This document shows positions 1 to 9,581 of a stretch of DNA of 64,000 nt, piece after piece. Source of the stretch: Bacteroidetes bacterium endosymbiont of Geopemphigus sp. (GTDB lineage: Bacteria > Bacteroidota > Bacteroidia > Flavobacteriales > Blattabacteriaceae); NCBI RefSeq assembly GCF_002904345.1, contig NZ_PEIH01000004.1, forward strand, positions 19,369 through 83,368, given 5' to 3'. Both the position numbers and the translations under genes were made by a program. Under the pieces are notes generated by a model that was not told the DNA's origin, did no database searches, and saw only the letters and a program-made list of their open reading frames with translations. Position 1 is the first letter of the stretch. Each line of letters opens with the position of its first letter.

Positions 1-1689
1 TAAAAAATTTACACTTTATCCTCAGAGATCTCTGAAGCCCGAAGATACTAGAGGTATATTATTATAGGTATAGCCATTTCCTCGAACGGAGTGCTATAAC
101 AATTGTTATAAATAAAGTATTTTCAATGGGCTTTAGTATTGAATCTTTTTAAGTGTAATAGTCACTTTAGTTATCATCATGACCGCCAAAGCACTTGGCG
201 TTATTTTTCTGCTAACCACTTTATTACTTTTATATAGCCCCTCTGGAGTTCATCGTCGGAATCAGACCTCCCGGAGAAAGCAGCTCTCTCATCTGATGTC
301 GGATCGATCTCTTGTAAAACTTCTCTCAAACTACTCCTTAGAGCTCCTTTGACCTTAGATTTTAACCTGTTTTCAAATCCCGCGCTCGCTATTTTTAAAT
401 CCATATGAGATTTTTCGCTTTTTAAGGAAGCTTTACTCGGTTCTTACGTTTTGATATAAAAATCTTCCGCATCTTTTTTTTGCCTGATTTCTATGCCTGC
501 GCATTTCATGATTTGTGGCTTTTCTTTGTTGAAATCCGCTAATCTTTTATGAACAAAGATGACATGCTCTTTTTGTCGATGTACATAGCTTTTTTTTGGA
601 CTGATGCTTTTTCCCTGATAATAATACCTTGTAATAGCGTTTTCTGAGCTTCTTTGATTGGTTAAAGGACTTAAGTTTACTTTGCGAGATTTATCTTTTC
701 TGTGTACCAATACATGTATATGGGAGTAATCTCCTTTTTTGTAAACCTTCTTCTATAATAACATAGTCTTTATAGGGAGTAGCTTTTTTTCTATGGTTCC
801 TTCTTTACTTACCACATACCATCCACCCATCATCTTATAACAGATATATCTATTTAATCGGCATTCTCCCTTTCTATATGTTTTGAAAGAGCAGAGTATT
901 CCCTGTTATGAATTACATGAGCCTCTTTATTATTGAATTTACGTTCTCTCTCATATCCCCCCGGTGGTCCGTAAGGTAAATTACGGCCTCAGCGCTGAGG
1001 ATCTTTATAAACTCTTTATCAAGAACTTTGTAGTTAGTCCATAAAAAGCCCTTCGTAAAGGACCGAGAAGCTATGGAGAATCTCAATGAAGAATCCCAAG
1101 ATCTTACTGTTGTACTTCTGAGAAATATCTGCTTATAGTGGTGAGGATGGTACGGGATAGGAAAGAGCACCGTGATGTGTGTTTTTAGTCAACTTCTTCC
1201 TCCTTCCCATAACTTCAATTTTTACTCGGCGAATGAAGTAGTCGAGTGCTACGAGGCCATACAAACCCCTGAAGATAAGAAGCTCTTCTTCTCTGATATG
1301 ACAATGGTCCTCAGAGGTACTTTGACGATGTTAAAAGTGAATGAGAGACTAACAACTACGGCAAGACCAACCTCTTTAAGGACATCCTAGAGAAGAGATA
1401 CGCCAAGGATAAGAAAACCATTATGTCAGCTGCAACTACTCAGAAAAAAAAGCCAGATTTAAGGGAAAGAGCTTCAGAAGATGAGCGGCACCTTATAATA
1501 GGCTTAAAGAGTACGTTTGTGCTTTGTCGGATTTATATTGCTTTAGAACCCGTGGAAATAGAAGAGATAAGCTCTTTGAGAGGCGAGCTTTTGAGGATGA
1601 GTGAACTCTTTGTGAAAGGATGGAAAACAAACAAGAAATCCCTTGGGAAACTCAAAAGTATCCACACCGGATAGGGAAGAAGCGGAAAA
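1..1689. other. Decayed AT-rich region, no recognisable gene
   Basis: No family is recognised here. Short open stretches exist on both strands, for example minus 444-710 (lysine-rich, 88 codons), minus 201-404, minus 913-1170 and plus 1423-1674. Each ends abruptly, and protein-like text seems to continue in a neighbouring frame, as expected for genes broken by indels. The plus-strand stretch at 1172-1674 runs toward the FISUMP fossil at 1690 and could be its lost upstream part or a separate gene. No function is assigned. Confidence 0.3.
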
Positions 1690-2530
1690 TGTGAAAAATA
1701 TTCAAGGCGGCAAGCCTACTCCGGGATCTTTAGTGTTTGATCAAAGCAAGCAGTGCTTGAAGTATTTTATATCTTATAAACGCAGATGATCACGACTCAT
1801 GTTGATGGTCTGAATGTTCAGGTAAAGACAATTATAATGTCGATAAAATGATGAGCCAGCAAGCCTTTAACGCCGGAAAAGTTGATATCAAAAGATAATT
1901 TTGAAAAAGGAGATTTTTTAATTCATAGAACTAGGTGATAGAGAACGAAAAAATAAAATGGCTTGATCGAAATATAAATGCTTCTAGAGTGGCCCAACAT
2001 AAAAATGATGAACCGATCAATTGGGAATTGAAAGTAGCTCTCATGAGAGTAGAGGAAGTAAAACTTTGCATTTAAGGTCTGATTCTTATAAACTCGCACA
2101 TGATAAACTTACTGCCACAAGTTATAATAGTATTAACTGCCAATGGCAAGTCACTCCCAACAAAAATCTTTGTAAGATGCTCCAGAAACTAAATAATCCT
2201 TGTCCCGAGGACTTTCATATTCCCTCCAGAAAAGAATGGGAAGAGGAATTAAAAAACTTTACTTCTGATGATGAGGCTTTTAAAAGTCTTTTAAGACTTG
2301 TAAAATGAACCAACAGTAAGACCAACAATTGATATCGTTATTTTTAAAGGGGCGAAATATCGGTGAAAACCGTTGAGTATATAAATAATAATTTATAGAT
2401 AATTTATCTAAAACGAGGAGATAAGCTAAGGTTTCGTTTTTCAACTCACGGAGTTAACAACATGAATAAAAAACCTAATAATATCTATGTTGATAAGAAT
2501 GCTAGTTGGATCGAGCTATGGAATCTTTGA
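1690..2530 (+). pseudogene. Broken FISUMP-type surface protein (copy 1)
   Basis: The remnant is spread over several frames. In order I see GSLVFDQSKQCLKYF (about 1719-1763), resembling the 'GSLVYNTTTKCLEYYNG' segment of Bacteroidota cell-surface proteins; then WLDRNINASRVAQHKNDE (about 1960-2010), which matches the opening of the Fibrobacter succinogenes major paralogous (FISUMP) domain; then NNPCPEDFHIPSRKEWEEE (about 2195-2250), matching that domain's CPxGxRxPTxxEW segment. A C-terminal module follows to the stop at 2528-2530, with key segment YLKRGDKLRFRF and then NNIYVDKN. At least three frame changes and several stops separate the pieces. Such proteins are normally exported and sit on the outer surface. 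A sister fossil lies at 15975-16705. Confidence 0.6.
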
Positions 2531-2941
2531 ATATAGTTTTTTATTAAATAAAGGGCTTTTTTAGCCCTAAGTTTTATACTATTTCTAAATCAGCGTAAAT
2601 TTAAAGAGCTTTACAAGAGGGTGTTTTAGCTTTTTTTTTAAATCAGACGCGCATATTTATTAAATATACATTGCTGCTTATTATAGACCTTCGGAAGATT
2701 GTTTTAGTTAGGAGCTTTCCTATTTCTGCTGCAAATCGAATCGTAAATACATGCGCTGTGATAAACATTATGTTTATACTATTTACCAAAGATGATAAGT
2801 ATGCCAAAGATGCGCTGAATATAAAATCACTCGGATTTCGAAAAAAAACTTAAATAAGGCCATGTAAAGACAAAAGAACGTATAGAAAAAAGGAATTTTG
2901 AATTCAATGATTCAGCTCATAAGTAAAGAATGAAATACATA
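2531..2941. other. Intergenic, nothing recognised
   Basis: About 410 bases between the FISUMP fossil and the end of dgkA. It is AT-rich and has one short open stretch on the plus strand (2671-2853) with no recognisable motifs. I see no RNA gene or clear terminator. Confidence 0.4.
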
Positions 2942-3334
2942 TTAAAGAAGAATGCAAAACTTAGGCAGGTAGATGATAAGGAAAACGATAAAAGCGCCCG
3001 AAGCGGCGAGCAATACAGCGGCAGCGGCCATATCTTTAGCTTTTTTAGCCAGCGTGTGATACTTCGGCGATGCGAGGTCCACCGCATTTTCTACGGCGGT
3101 ATTCATAAGCTCGGCAGAGCAAATCAAGGAGGTAACCACAGACTGCGACAGCCATTCATAGCGGTCTATATTGAATAAAAAGCCTAAGGCCACGCTAAAC
3201 GATATCCCAAGGATATAGAGCCAGATATTGTGCTCCTCACAGGCAAAAGTTCTCAGCCCGGATAAGGCGTAGGTAAAGTTTTGGTATTTTTTACGCAGGG
3301 AGAATTTATCCGCGTTTTTAACCGGCTCTTTCAT
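2942..3334 (-). CDS. dgkA: Undecaprenol/diacylglycerol kinase (DgkA family)
   Basis: An integral membrane kinase of 130 residues, the usual length. It phosphorylates undecaprenol or diacylglycerol with ATP and so feeds the lipid carrier pool for cell-wall synthesis. The family signature is present: ELMNTAVENAVDL at residues 75-87, whose Glu82 is the expected catalytic acid, followed by a KAKD motif at 98-101. Three hydrophobic segments lie near 37-54, 64-80 and 103-123. The start is ATG. It lies 10 bases downstream of the sirtuin gene and is probably the last gene of a typA-pncB-cobB-dgkA run. In Gram-positives this form prefers undecaprenol. The substrate here is inferred from the family. 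Confidence 0.88.
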   Translation of the reverse strand: MKEPVKNADKFSLRKKYQNFTYALSGLRTFACEEHNIWLYILGISFSVALGFLFNIDRYEWLSQSVVTSLICSAELMNTAVENAVDLASPKYHTLAKKAKDMAAAAVLLAASGAFIVFLIIYLPKFCILL

Positions 3335-3344
3335 ATTTTAAGAA

Positions 3345-4034
3345 TTAATTGTTTTTCAGTAAAATTTCCCGCAATATGCGCATACCCTCAGAAGCGATAC
3401 ACTCTATAAAATATGTGTTTTTAACATCAAGCGCCGAAGGTTTTTTGGGATCGATCACGTAGATCTTAGCATTTGATGGTAGGTAATTTATCAAAGAAGC
3501 AGCGGGACATACTTCAAGCGAAGTGCCTATAAGCAGACAAATATCTCCCCGAGCTACTTGGGTGGTAGCCTGTTTTATCATCGGAACTTCCTCGCCGAAC
3601 CAAACGATATGCGGCCGCAGGCGATCGCCGTCATCCTGCGCTTTGTCTTCCAGGTGAAGATCTTCCGTCCAATTATATATAAGGTTCTCATCGCGTTCAC
3701 TGCGCACCTTGAGCAGCTCTCCGTGCAGATGCAAAACATTTTTCGAGCCCGCGCGCTCATGAAGGTCATCTACGTTTTGGGTAATGATAAAAACTTCAAA
3801 AAACGCTTCGAGCTCCTTAAGAATAAGATGCGCCTCATTGGGCTTAACCTTTTTTAACTCACGGCGTCTTTGGTTGTAAAAATCGAGCACCAGCTTTGGA
3901 TTATTTTTCCATCCTTCAGGAGAAACTACCGTCATCACATCATGACCTTCCCAAAGACCGCCGACATCGCGAAAAGTGCGTAGGCCGCTTTCGGCGCTGA
4001 TCCCCGCACCGGATAAGACGATAAGTTTTTGCAT
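3345..4034 (-). CDS. cobB: NAD-dependent protein deacylase (sirtuin, CobB-like)
   Basis: A cytoplasmic sirtuin of 229 residues that removes acyl groups from lysines using NAD. The Rossmann motif GAGISAESGLRTFRD lies near residues 9-23, the TQNVDDLHERAG motif follows near 90-102, and HLHGEL (catalytic His) comes next. The segment after the catalytic His (KVRSERDENLIYNW...) lacks the usual CxxC zinc pairs, yet the LRPHIVWFGEEVP motif that follows is intact. Zn-less variants are, to my memory, common in Bacteroidota, so this is probably not decay. The ATG start lies 12 bases after pncB, which supplies NAD precursor, so the pair forms a small NAD-related unit. Confidence 0.88.
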   Translation of the reverse strand: MQKLIVLSGAGISAESGLRTFRDVGGLWEGHDVMTVVSPEGWKNNPKLVLDFYNQRRRELKKVKPNEAHLILKELEAFFEVFIITQNVDDLHERAGSKNVLHLHGELLKVRSERDENLIYNWTEDLHLEDKAQDDGDRLRPHIVWFGEEVPMIKQATTQVARGDICLLIGTSLEVCPAASLINYLPSNAKIYVIDPKKPSALDVKNTYFIECIASEGMRILREILLKNN

Positions 4035-4046
4035 AGTTTTATAAAA

Positions 4047-5222
4047 TTACAGATGTAAAAAGGATCTGGCCAGCTCTATCATTTTCGGATCACCGGTATA
4101 TTTTTCTCTGATATCAGAGAGTTTTACCACAGGAGTCCATATTTCATGCTCGGGAAGCGCCTCGGTCATTTTGATAACGATATTCATCAACGGCAGGCCT
4201 ACATCATTGGTGAAATTCGTACCTATACCAAAGGACATGCCTATACGAGAGCGACAAAAATCGGCGATATCGATTACCTTTTTCGGGTCTAAAGCGTCAG
4301 AGAATACGATGGTTTTACTTGTGGGATCGATTTTAAATCGCTCGTAATGTTTTATAGTAGCTTTGGCAAAAGCGATCGGATCGCCGCTATCATGGCGTAC
4401 TCCGTCGAAAAGCTTGGCGAACTTTTTATCAAAACTCTGGAAAAAAAAACGTGTAGTATAAGTATCTGAAAGGGCAATTCCAAGATCACCTCGATACACG
4501 TTCGTCCAGTTTTCCAGGGCCAGTTGATTAGCCATTTTAAATCCATATTTAGCTCCGTGGAACATAAACCACTCATGGGCATGAGTACCAATAGGTTTAG
4601 TATTGAAAAGGTGCGCCAAATGTAGGTTGCTGCTTCCTATAAAAGAGCGCTTTCCTTCTTCTTTCAAAGTTTTTACCACCAGCTTGTGCACTTGGTAAGA
4701 GTGTCTTCGACGTGTTCCAAATTCAGCTACCGATACATCGATAGCCTCATAGCCGAGTATCTTTTCACGTGTAATGCGTATTATGTCCTCATCTGCAAAT
4801 CTGCGCAAAGCCTGCATCTTATAGTAAAACTCCGAGATTATCGCCATAAGAGGCACCTCCCATAAAATGGTGCGATACCATAAACCTTCAATGGTCACCT
4901 CAAGATCATCCCCTCTCTGAATAACACTTACCTCCGAAGGGTCATAACGATAACCTTTTAGAAAGTCTAGATAAGTGGGATCGAGGTAAGGGCAATTTTC
5001 TTCCAAATAAGCGCGCTCCTGATCGTCAAGCTTGAGCTGACGCATTTCTTTAATGGCTTTTTTTAAAGCTTGATCAAAACCTTTAGGAAAAGAATGACCT
5101 CCACGGTTAATAAACTTATATCGGGCTTTAGCATAAGGAAAATGCTTCACCACGGCATTCTGCATGGTGAACTTATAAAAATCGTTATCTAAAAGCGAGA
5201 CCGGAAATAAAGACCCTGACAT
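4047..5222 (-). CDS. pncB: Nicotinate phosphoribosyltransferase
   Basis: Cytoplasmic enzyme of NAD salvage (Preiss-Handler route): nicotinate + PRPP + ATP gives nicotinate mononucleotide. The 391-residue length is normal for PncB. Visible family segments are the N-terminal LLDNDFYKFTMQNAV, the central GTRRRHSYQVH, the GTHAHEWFMFHGA loop carrying the conserved histidines, and DGVRHDSGDP followed by FSDALDP in the PRPP-binding half. It starts with ATG and follows typA by about 100 bases. It is the main visible route to NAD in this window, and it implies uptake of nicotinate or nicotinamide breakdown elsewhere. Confidence 0.93.
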   Translation of the reverse strand: MSGSLFPVSLLDNDFYKFTMQNAVVKHFPYAKARYKFINRGGHSFPKGFDQALKKAIKEMRQLKLDDQERAYLEENCPYLDPTYLDFLKGYRYDPSEVSVIQRGDDLEVTIEGLWYRTILWEVPLMAIISEFYYKMQALRRFADEDIIRITREKILGYEAIDVSVAEFGTRRRHSYQVHKLVVKTLKEEGKRSFIGSSNLHLAHLFNTKPIGTHAHEWFMFHGAKYGFKMANQLALENWTNVYRGDLGIALSDTYTTRFFFQSFDKKFAKLFDGVRHDSGDPIAFAKATIKHYERFKIDPTSKTIVFSDALDPKKVIDIADFCRSRIGMSFGIGTNFTNDVGLPLMNIVIKMTEALPEHEIWTPVVKLSDIREKYTGDPKMIELARSFLHL

Positions 5223-5324
5223 AGAAAATCAATTGTAATCCTCATGTAAAGATGAGGTATTTTTCTCAGAAAAATAAAAAGGATTTCATTGAAAATTAGT
5301 CCATCCTTTATTAAAAAGTGGGGA

Positions 5325-7136
5325 TTATTTCGGACGACGTTTTTGAGCGGCCAAACGTTCACTTTCTTTTAAGATAATTTTACGTAAACGCATATGCTTA
5401 GGAGTGATTTCAACATACTCATCACTTTGAATATATTCAAGTGCTTCTTCGAGAGAAAAACGGATGGGCGGGGCAATTTTAGCAGCGTCGTCTTTAGAGG
5501 TAGTGCGAAAGTTTGTCAATTGTTTACCATCCGTGATATTTACCGTTAAATCATTTTCACGCGAGTGCTCTCCGATAATCATTCCCTCATACACTTCCTC
5601 GCCCGGAGCGATGAAAAATTTGCCGCGATCCTGAAGTCTGTCAATACGATAAGCCGTAGAGAATCCCTTTTCCATGGAGACGAGCACGCCAAGGGCGCGC
5701 GTGGGGATCTCGCCTTTCCAGGCTTCGTAAGTGTCAAAGCGATGAGCCAATATCGCTTCGCCAGCTGAAGCGGTCAAAAACATATTTCTCAATCCAATCA
5801 CCCCGCGTGAAGGAATCCTGAATTCGAGATGTTGCGAATCACCTTTGGCTTCCATGATAAGCAACTCACCCTTGCGCTGGGTGGCGATTTCTATGATTTT
5901 TCCGGAATATTCCTGCCGCACGTCTACTGTGAGAACCTCCACGGGTTCATGTTTTTTTCCTTCGATTTCCCGGATGATTACTTGAGGTTGTCCCACTTGT
6001 AATTCATAACCTTCACGACGCATTTCCTCAATGAGAACCGAAAGGTGAAGCACTCCGCGCCCGTAGACAAGAAAAGCATCGGGTGAATCGGTAGGAACAA
6101 TCTTCAAAGCAAGATTTTTCTCCGTCTCTTTATAAAGACGATCTTGTAAATGCCTGGAGGTAAGAAATTTACCATCTTTACCGTAAAACGGAGAATTATT
6201 AATGGTAAAGAGCATATTCATCGTAGGTTCATCAATTTTAATGTGAGGCAAGGCCTCGGGCTGATCTACGTCAGCTAACGTATCACCTATTTGAAAGCCT
6301 TCCACTCCTACCACAGCGCAAATGTCTCCACAGGAGACCTCGGGGGTTTTCGCTTTGCCTAGGCCATCAAAAACATACAAGTCCTTAATACGCGATTTAC
6401 TGATCTTTCCGTCGGAATTGACCAGGGCCAAAGGCATGTTTTCTTTAATGGAACCTCTTGCCACGCGTCCAATAGCGATACGCCCCACAAAAGAAGAGTA
6501 ATCAATCGAGGTGATTTGCATTTGCATAGGTCCTTGCTTGACTTTAGGGGCCGGGATATAGTTTAAAATAGCGTCGAGCAAAGCCAGGATATTTCCCGTG
6601 GGCTCTTGCCATTGGGTGCTCATCCAGCCCTGTTTTGAAGATCCATAAAGCACGGGAAAATTAAGCTGGTCTTCGGTAGCTTCTAAATGGAAGAAAAGCT
6701 CGAAAACCTGTTCATAAACTAGCTCAGGCTGGCAATTTTCCTTATCTACCTTATTAATTACGACTATAGGTTTTAAACCCAAGGAAAGTGCCTTTTGAGT
6801 GACAAAACGCGTTTGGGGCATAGGTCCTTCAAAAGCATCTACCAGGAGTAAAACGCCATCAGCCATTTTTAGGACGCGCTCTACTTCGCCGCCAAAATCC
6901 GCGTGTCCTGGGGTATCGATAATATTGATCTTAGTATTCTTATATTTTACCGAAACGTTTTTTGAAATGATAGTGATGCCACGCTCGCGCTCAAGGTCAT
7001 TGTTATCTAATATCAAATCACCAACCACCTGGTGGTCGTTAAAGAGTTGACAGCTATGAAGGATTTTATCCACCAGGGTTGTTTTCCCGTGGTCTACATG
7101 CGCTATAATGGCGATATTTCGAAGAGGTGGTGTCAT
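5325..7136 (-). CDS. typA: Ribosome-associated translational GTPase TypA/BipA
   Basis: A 603-residue GTPase of the EF-G superfamily that acts on the ribosome in assembly and stress or cold adaptation. G1 is AHVDHGKT (residues 12-19), the switch segment ERERGITI lies near 49-56, G3 DTPGH at 74-78, and G4 NKVD at 128-131. The elongation-factor-like domains and the TypA-specific C-terminal domain follow and reach a normal lysine/arginine-rich tail. Full length, ATG start, no lesions. It appears to head the minus-strand run typA-pncB-cobB-dgkA. A short CCTCAT/ATGAGG hairpin lies in the gap before pncB. Confidence 0.96.
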   Translation of the reverse strand: MTPPLRNIAIIAHVDHGKTTLVDKILHSCQLFNDHQVVGDLILDNNDLERERGITIISKNVSVKYKNTKINIIDTPGHADFGGEVERVLKMADGVLLLVDAFEGPMPQTRFVTQKALSLGLKPIVVINKVDKENCQPELVYEQVFELFFHLEATEDQLNFPVLYGSSKQGWMSTQWQEPTGNILALLDAILNYIPAPKVKQGPMQMQITSIDYSSFVGRIAIGRVARGSIKENMPLALVNSDGKISKSRIKDLYVFDGLGKAKTPEVSCGDICAVVGVEGFQIGDTLADVDQPEALPHIKIDEPTMNMLFTINNSPFYGKDGKFLTSRHLQDRLYKETEKNLALKIVPTDSPDAFLVYGRGVLHLSVLIEEMRREGYELQVGQPQVIIREIEGKKHEPVEVLTVDVRQEYSGKIIEIATQRKGELLIMEAKGDSQHLEFRIPSRGVIGLRNMFLTASAGEAILAHRFDTYEAWKGEIPTRALGVLVSMEKGFSTAYRIDRLQDRGKFFIAPGEEVYEGMIIGEHSRENDLTVNITDGKQLTNFRTTSKDDAAKIAPPIRFSLEEALEYIQSDEYVEITPKHMRLRKIILKESERLAAQKRRPK

Positions 7137-7344
7137 GAAAAAAAAAGAATACTAAAAAAATGTGAATTTAATCAAATTCTGCACTACTTATCTACTTTGA
7201 GCTCAGGACGGCAAATCATTTAATATTATATCTCTCACAGAGATAAATAAATTGATCGTATTTTACTGTTTTAATGAATATATCGCAAATAAAAAGCGCT
7301 TGTTGATTTTTTGGATATATTCGTTTCTGATACTTTTGAAAAAA

Positions 7345-7380
7345 AGACAAAGTCTTATAGGTTTTAAACCTATAAGACTT
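7345..7380 (-). terminator. Perfect 15-bp hairpin with U-run (minus strand)
   Basis: Positions 7350-7380 form a near-perfect inverted repeat: arms of 15 bases (AAGTCTTATAGGTTT and its complement) around one base. Read on the minus strand, the stem is followed closely by a T-rich run (TTGTCTTTTTTT), the form of an intrinsic terminator. It lies about 340 bases downstream of the dead tpx, so it is probably the former tpx terminator, surviving after the gene died. The rest of the 7137-7722 gap holds nothing recognisable. Confidence 0.65.
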
Positions 7381-7722
7381 CCTCATCTATCCGCGCTCCC
7401 AAAGAAGCGCTGCAATATTAAATAACAAATCCCTTGAGTATTGAGTATTTATTTCACAGGTTTTAATAACACAAAGGACACAAAAAATTTGTAAACAGCT
7501 ACAAAATTAAATATTTTCAGAAAAAAATCTGAGAAGAATTAATCATTTACTCTTTTCTAGGCAAATCGTTTTTGTATTTTTAAACATAAAAACCGTAGTC
7601 TTTGCGAACAGATCTTACTGAGTAGATTCATTTAGCTGAAATTCTTCAATAAATTTACAGATAGAAATTTACAAGTGCGTCTTAAATTTCCTCTTTGAGG
7701 TAAAAACGTTATAAAGCAAAAA

Positions 7723-8079
7723 TTAAACCGATAAGCTCTTCAAGACCCTTTCATAATTCGACTCCCGGGAGAGTTCACGAACTATTTCAGTATTTTTCTA
7801 CCTTCATCAAGCACTACAACAGCCCTGTCCAGTATAACCGGCTAAAGGTCCGTCTGTTATTTTCAGTTCGTACTCTTTAGAAGAGTTCTAATCTCTGGAA
7901 TGCGATAACATGATAACCTTGTTAATTCCTTACCGCGCGGTAGTGCAAGTGCCTGTATCTACAAAATGCGCGAAAGAGAGGTCGTTTCTTGTTAAAACAA
8001 AATCAGGCGCCGTCGTACCTATCCCCGGTAAGCTTCCATAAACGGATATCTCAGTACCTTTTAAATGAATTTTTGCCAT
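7723..8079 (-). pseudogene. tpx: Broken thiol peroxidase Tpx
   Basis: From the ATG at 8079 the minus strand reads MAKIHLKGTEISVYGSLPG and then TTAPDFVLTRNDLS, a clear Tpx N-terminus. A frame change leads to VDTGTCTTAR, the peroxidatic-cysteine region. Stops and a lost internal segment follow, then KEYELKITDGPLAGYTGQG and a C-terminal SNYERVLKSL, ending at 7723. The remnant is about 357 bases, against roughly 500 for an intact gene, with at least two frameshifts and in-frame stops. Intact Tpx is a thioredoxin-dependent peroxidase that removes H2O2 and lipid peroxides. Its loss suggests low oxidative stress or another peroxidase elsewhere. Confidence 0.85.
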
Positions 8080-8256
8080 AAAAAATGCTTATTATTAATG
8101 TTATTGCTATTTATGAATGAAATATACTCAAGGCAAGAGAAATAAAAAAACTTTCTTTCAAAGCTTGTCAAAACATATGAACGGTAACAATTTCCTATTT
8201 CTTAAAGCATTTGATATCTTTAGCGGATTGTATCAAAATTAAAGTATATATTATTC

Positions 8257-9480
8257 ATGAATAAAATAAAGGTAGCCAATCCCGTAGTCGAGATGGACGG
8301 CGATGAAATGGCTCGAATTCTGTGGAGGTACATCAAGGATCAATTGATCTTTCCTCATCTTGAGCTTGATATTAAATATTTCGACTTAGGTATAGAACAT
8401 CGCAACCAGACAAATGATCAGGTAACGATAGAAGCTGCCGAGGCGATCAAAGAATACAAAGTAGGTATAAAATGTGCTACCATCACACCCGATCAAACTC
8501 GCGTGGAGGAATACAGCCTGAAAAAGATGTGGAAATCCCCCAATGGCACCTTGCGAAATATCATAGGCGGAACTGTATTTCGAGAGCCCATACTCATCAG
8601 CAATGTTCCAAAACTGGTGCGCGGCTGGAGCGAACCTATATGCATAGGAAGGCACGCGCACGCCGATCAATATAAGGCTACTGATTTTCTTGTAAAAGGA
8701 AAAGGACTCCTTACGATGACCTTTATCCCGGAAGAGGGCAAGCCGGAAACTTACGAGGTGTACCACTTTGACCGAGCGGGTATCGCCATGGGAATGTACA
8801 ACACGGATGATTCTATTTACGGCTTTGCGCGTTCGTGTTTCAATCAAGCTATAGCAAAAAAATGGCCTTTATATCTTTCCACTAAGAATACTATTTTAAA
8901 AGCCTATGACGGGCGTTTTAAAGATATATTTCAAGAGGTGTATGAAAATGAATTTCAAAGAAAATTCGAAGAGGTTAATATCAGTTATGAACATCGACTT
9001 ATCGACGATATGGTAGCTTCTGCCTTAAAATGGAAAGGCGGGTTCGTGTGGGCTTGCAAAAATTATGACGGCGATGTGCAATCTGACACCGTAGCGCAAG
9101 GCTTTGGCTCTTTAGGTCTGATGACTTCGGTATTACTTACACCCGATGGACAAATCCTCGAAGCAGAAGCAGCTCACGGCACTGTTACACGCCATTATCG
9201 TCAACATCAGAAAGGCAAGGAAACCTCCACTAACCCTATCGCCTCTGTATTTGCCTGGACAGGCGGCTTAAAGCATCGCGCCAAACTCGATGGCAACGAA
9301 GAGCTGGATGATTTCTGCGATAAGCTTGAACAAATATGTATACGTACTGTAGAAACCGGGCAAATGACCAAAGATCTCGCGTTACTCATACATGGCGAAA
9401 GGCTCTCGAGAGAAGATTATCTTACAACGGAAGAGTTTATGAACGTCCTTGAGAAAGGTCTTTATTCAATGCTTTCCTGA
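8257..9480 (+). CDS. icd: NADP-dependent isocitrate dehydrogenase (eukaryotic-type dimeric)
   Basis: TCA-cycle enzyme: isocitrate + NADP+ gives 2-oxoglutarate + CO2 + NADPH. The 407 residues match the length of the mitochondrial/cytosolic IDH1/2 type rather than the monomeric bacterial type. Family segments seen: the N-terminal [36 protein letters not shown] (substrate serine in SPNGT), the [19 protein letters not shown] metal/cofactor region, and [13 protein letters not shown] start, no lesions. The TGA stop at 9478-9480 lies inside the first of three tandem 38-bp hairpin repeats that separate this gene from the convergent menE. With mdh at 44740, it shows that at least part of the TCA cycle is kept. 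Confidence 0.96.
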   Translation: MNKIKVANPVVEMDGDEMARILWRYIKDQLIFPHLELDIKYFDLGIEHRNQTNDQVTIEAAEAIKEYKVGIKCATITPDQTRVEEYSLKKMWKSPNGTLRNIIGGTVFREPILISNVPKLVRGWSEPICIGRHAHADQYKATDFLVKGKGLLTMTFIPEEGKPETYEVYHFDRAGIAMGMYNTDDSIYGFARSCFNQAIAKKWPLYLSTKNTILKAYDGRFKDIFQEVYENEFQRKFEEVNISYEHRLIDDMVASALKWKGGFVWACKNYDGDVQSDTVAQGFGSLGLMTSVLLTPDGQILEAEAAHGTVTRHYRQHQKGKETSTNPIASVFAWTGGLKHRAKLDGNEELDDFCDKLEQICIRTVETGQMTKDLALLIHGERLSREDYLTTEEFMNVLEKGLYSMLS

Positions 9481-9581
9481 GCTTTCAGGAAGGCAAGGGA
9501 TGGATAATGCTTTCCTGAGCTTTCAGGAAGGTAAGGGATGGATAATGCTTTCCTGAGCTTTCAGGAAGGTAAGGGATGGAT
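9469..9581. repeat. Three tandem 38-bp hairpin repeats between icd and menE
   Basis: Three head-to-tail copies start at 9469, 9507 and 9545, with a period of exactly 38 bases. They differ by about one base each. Each copy carries the palindrome TTCCTGAGCTTTCAGGAA (7-bp stem, 4-base loop, extendable by a wobble pair). The last codons and stop of icd lie in copy 1. The last codons and stop of the convergent menE (9561) lie in copy 3. The block therefore probably began as one shared bidirectional hairpin terminator that was then triplicated. Confidence 0.9.

Noticed and set aside
444-910. Possible relaxase fragment on the minus strand (text like NREYSALSKHIERENAD)
   Set aside because: The resemblance rests on one short stretch in a different frame from the rest; no catalytic histidine motif follows, so no mobilisation gene is called.
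8386-8847. 153-codon minus-strand frame inside icd
   Set aside because: It lies wholly antisense to a strongly conserved, intact gene and shows no domain of its own.
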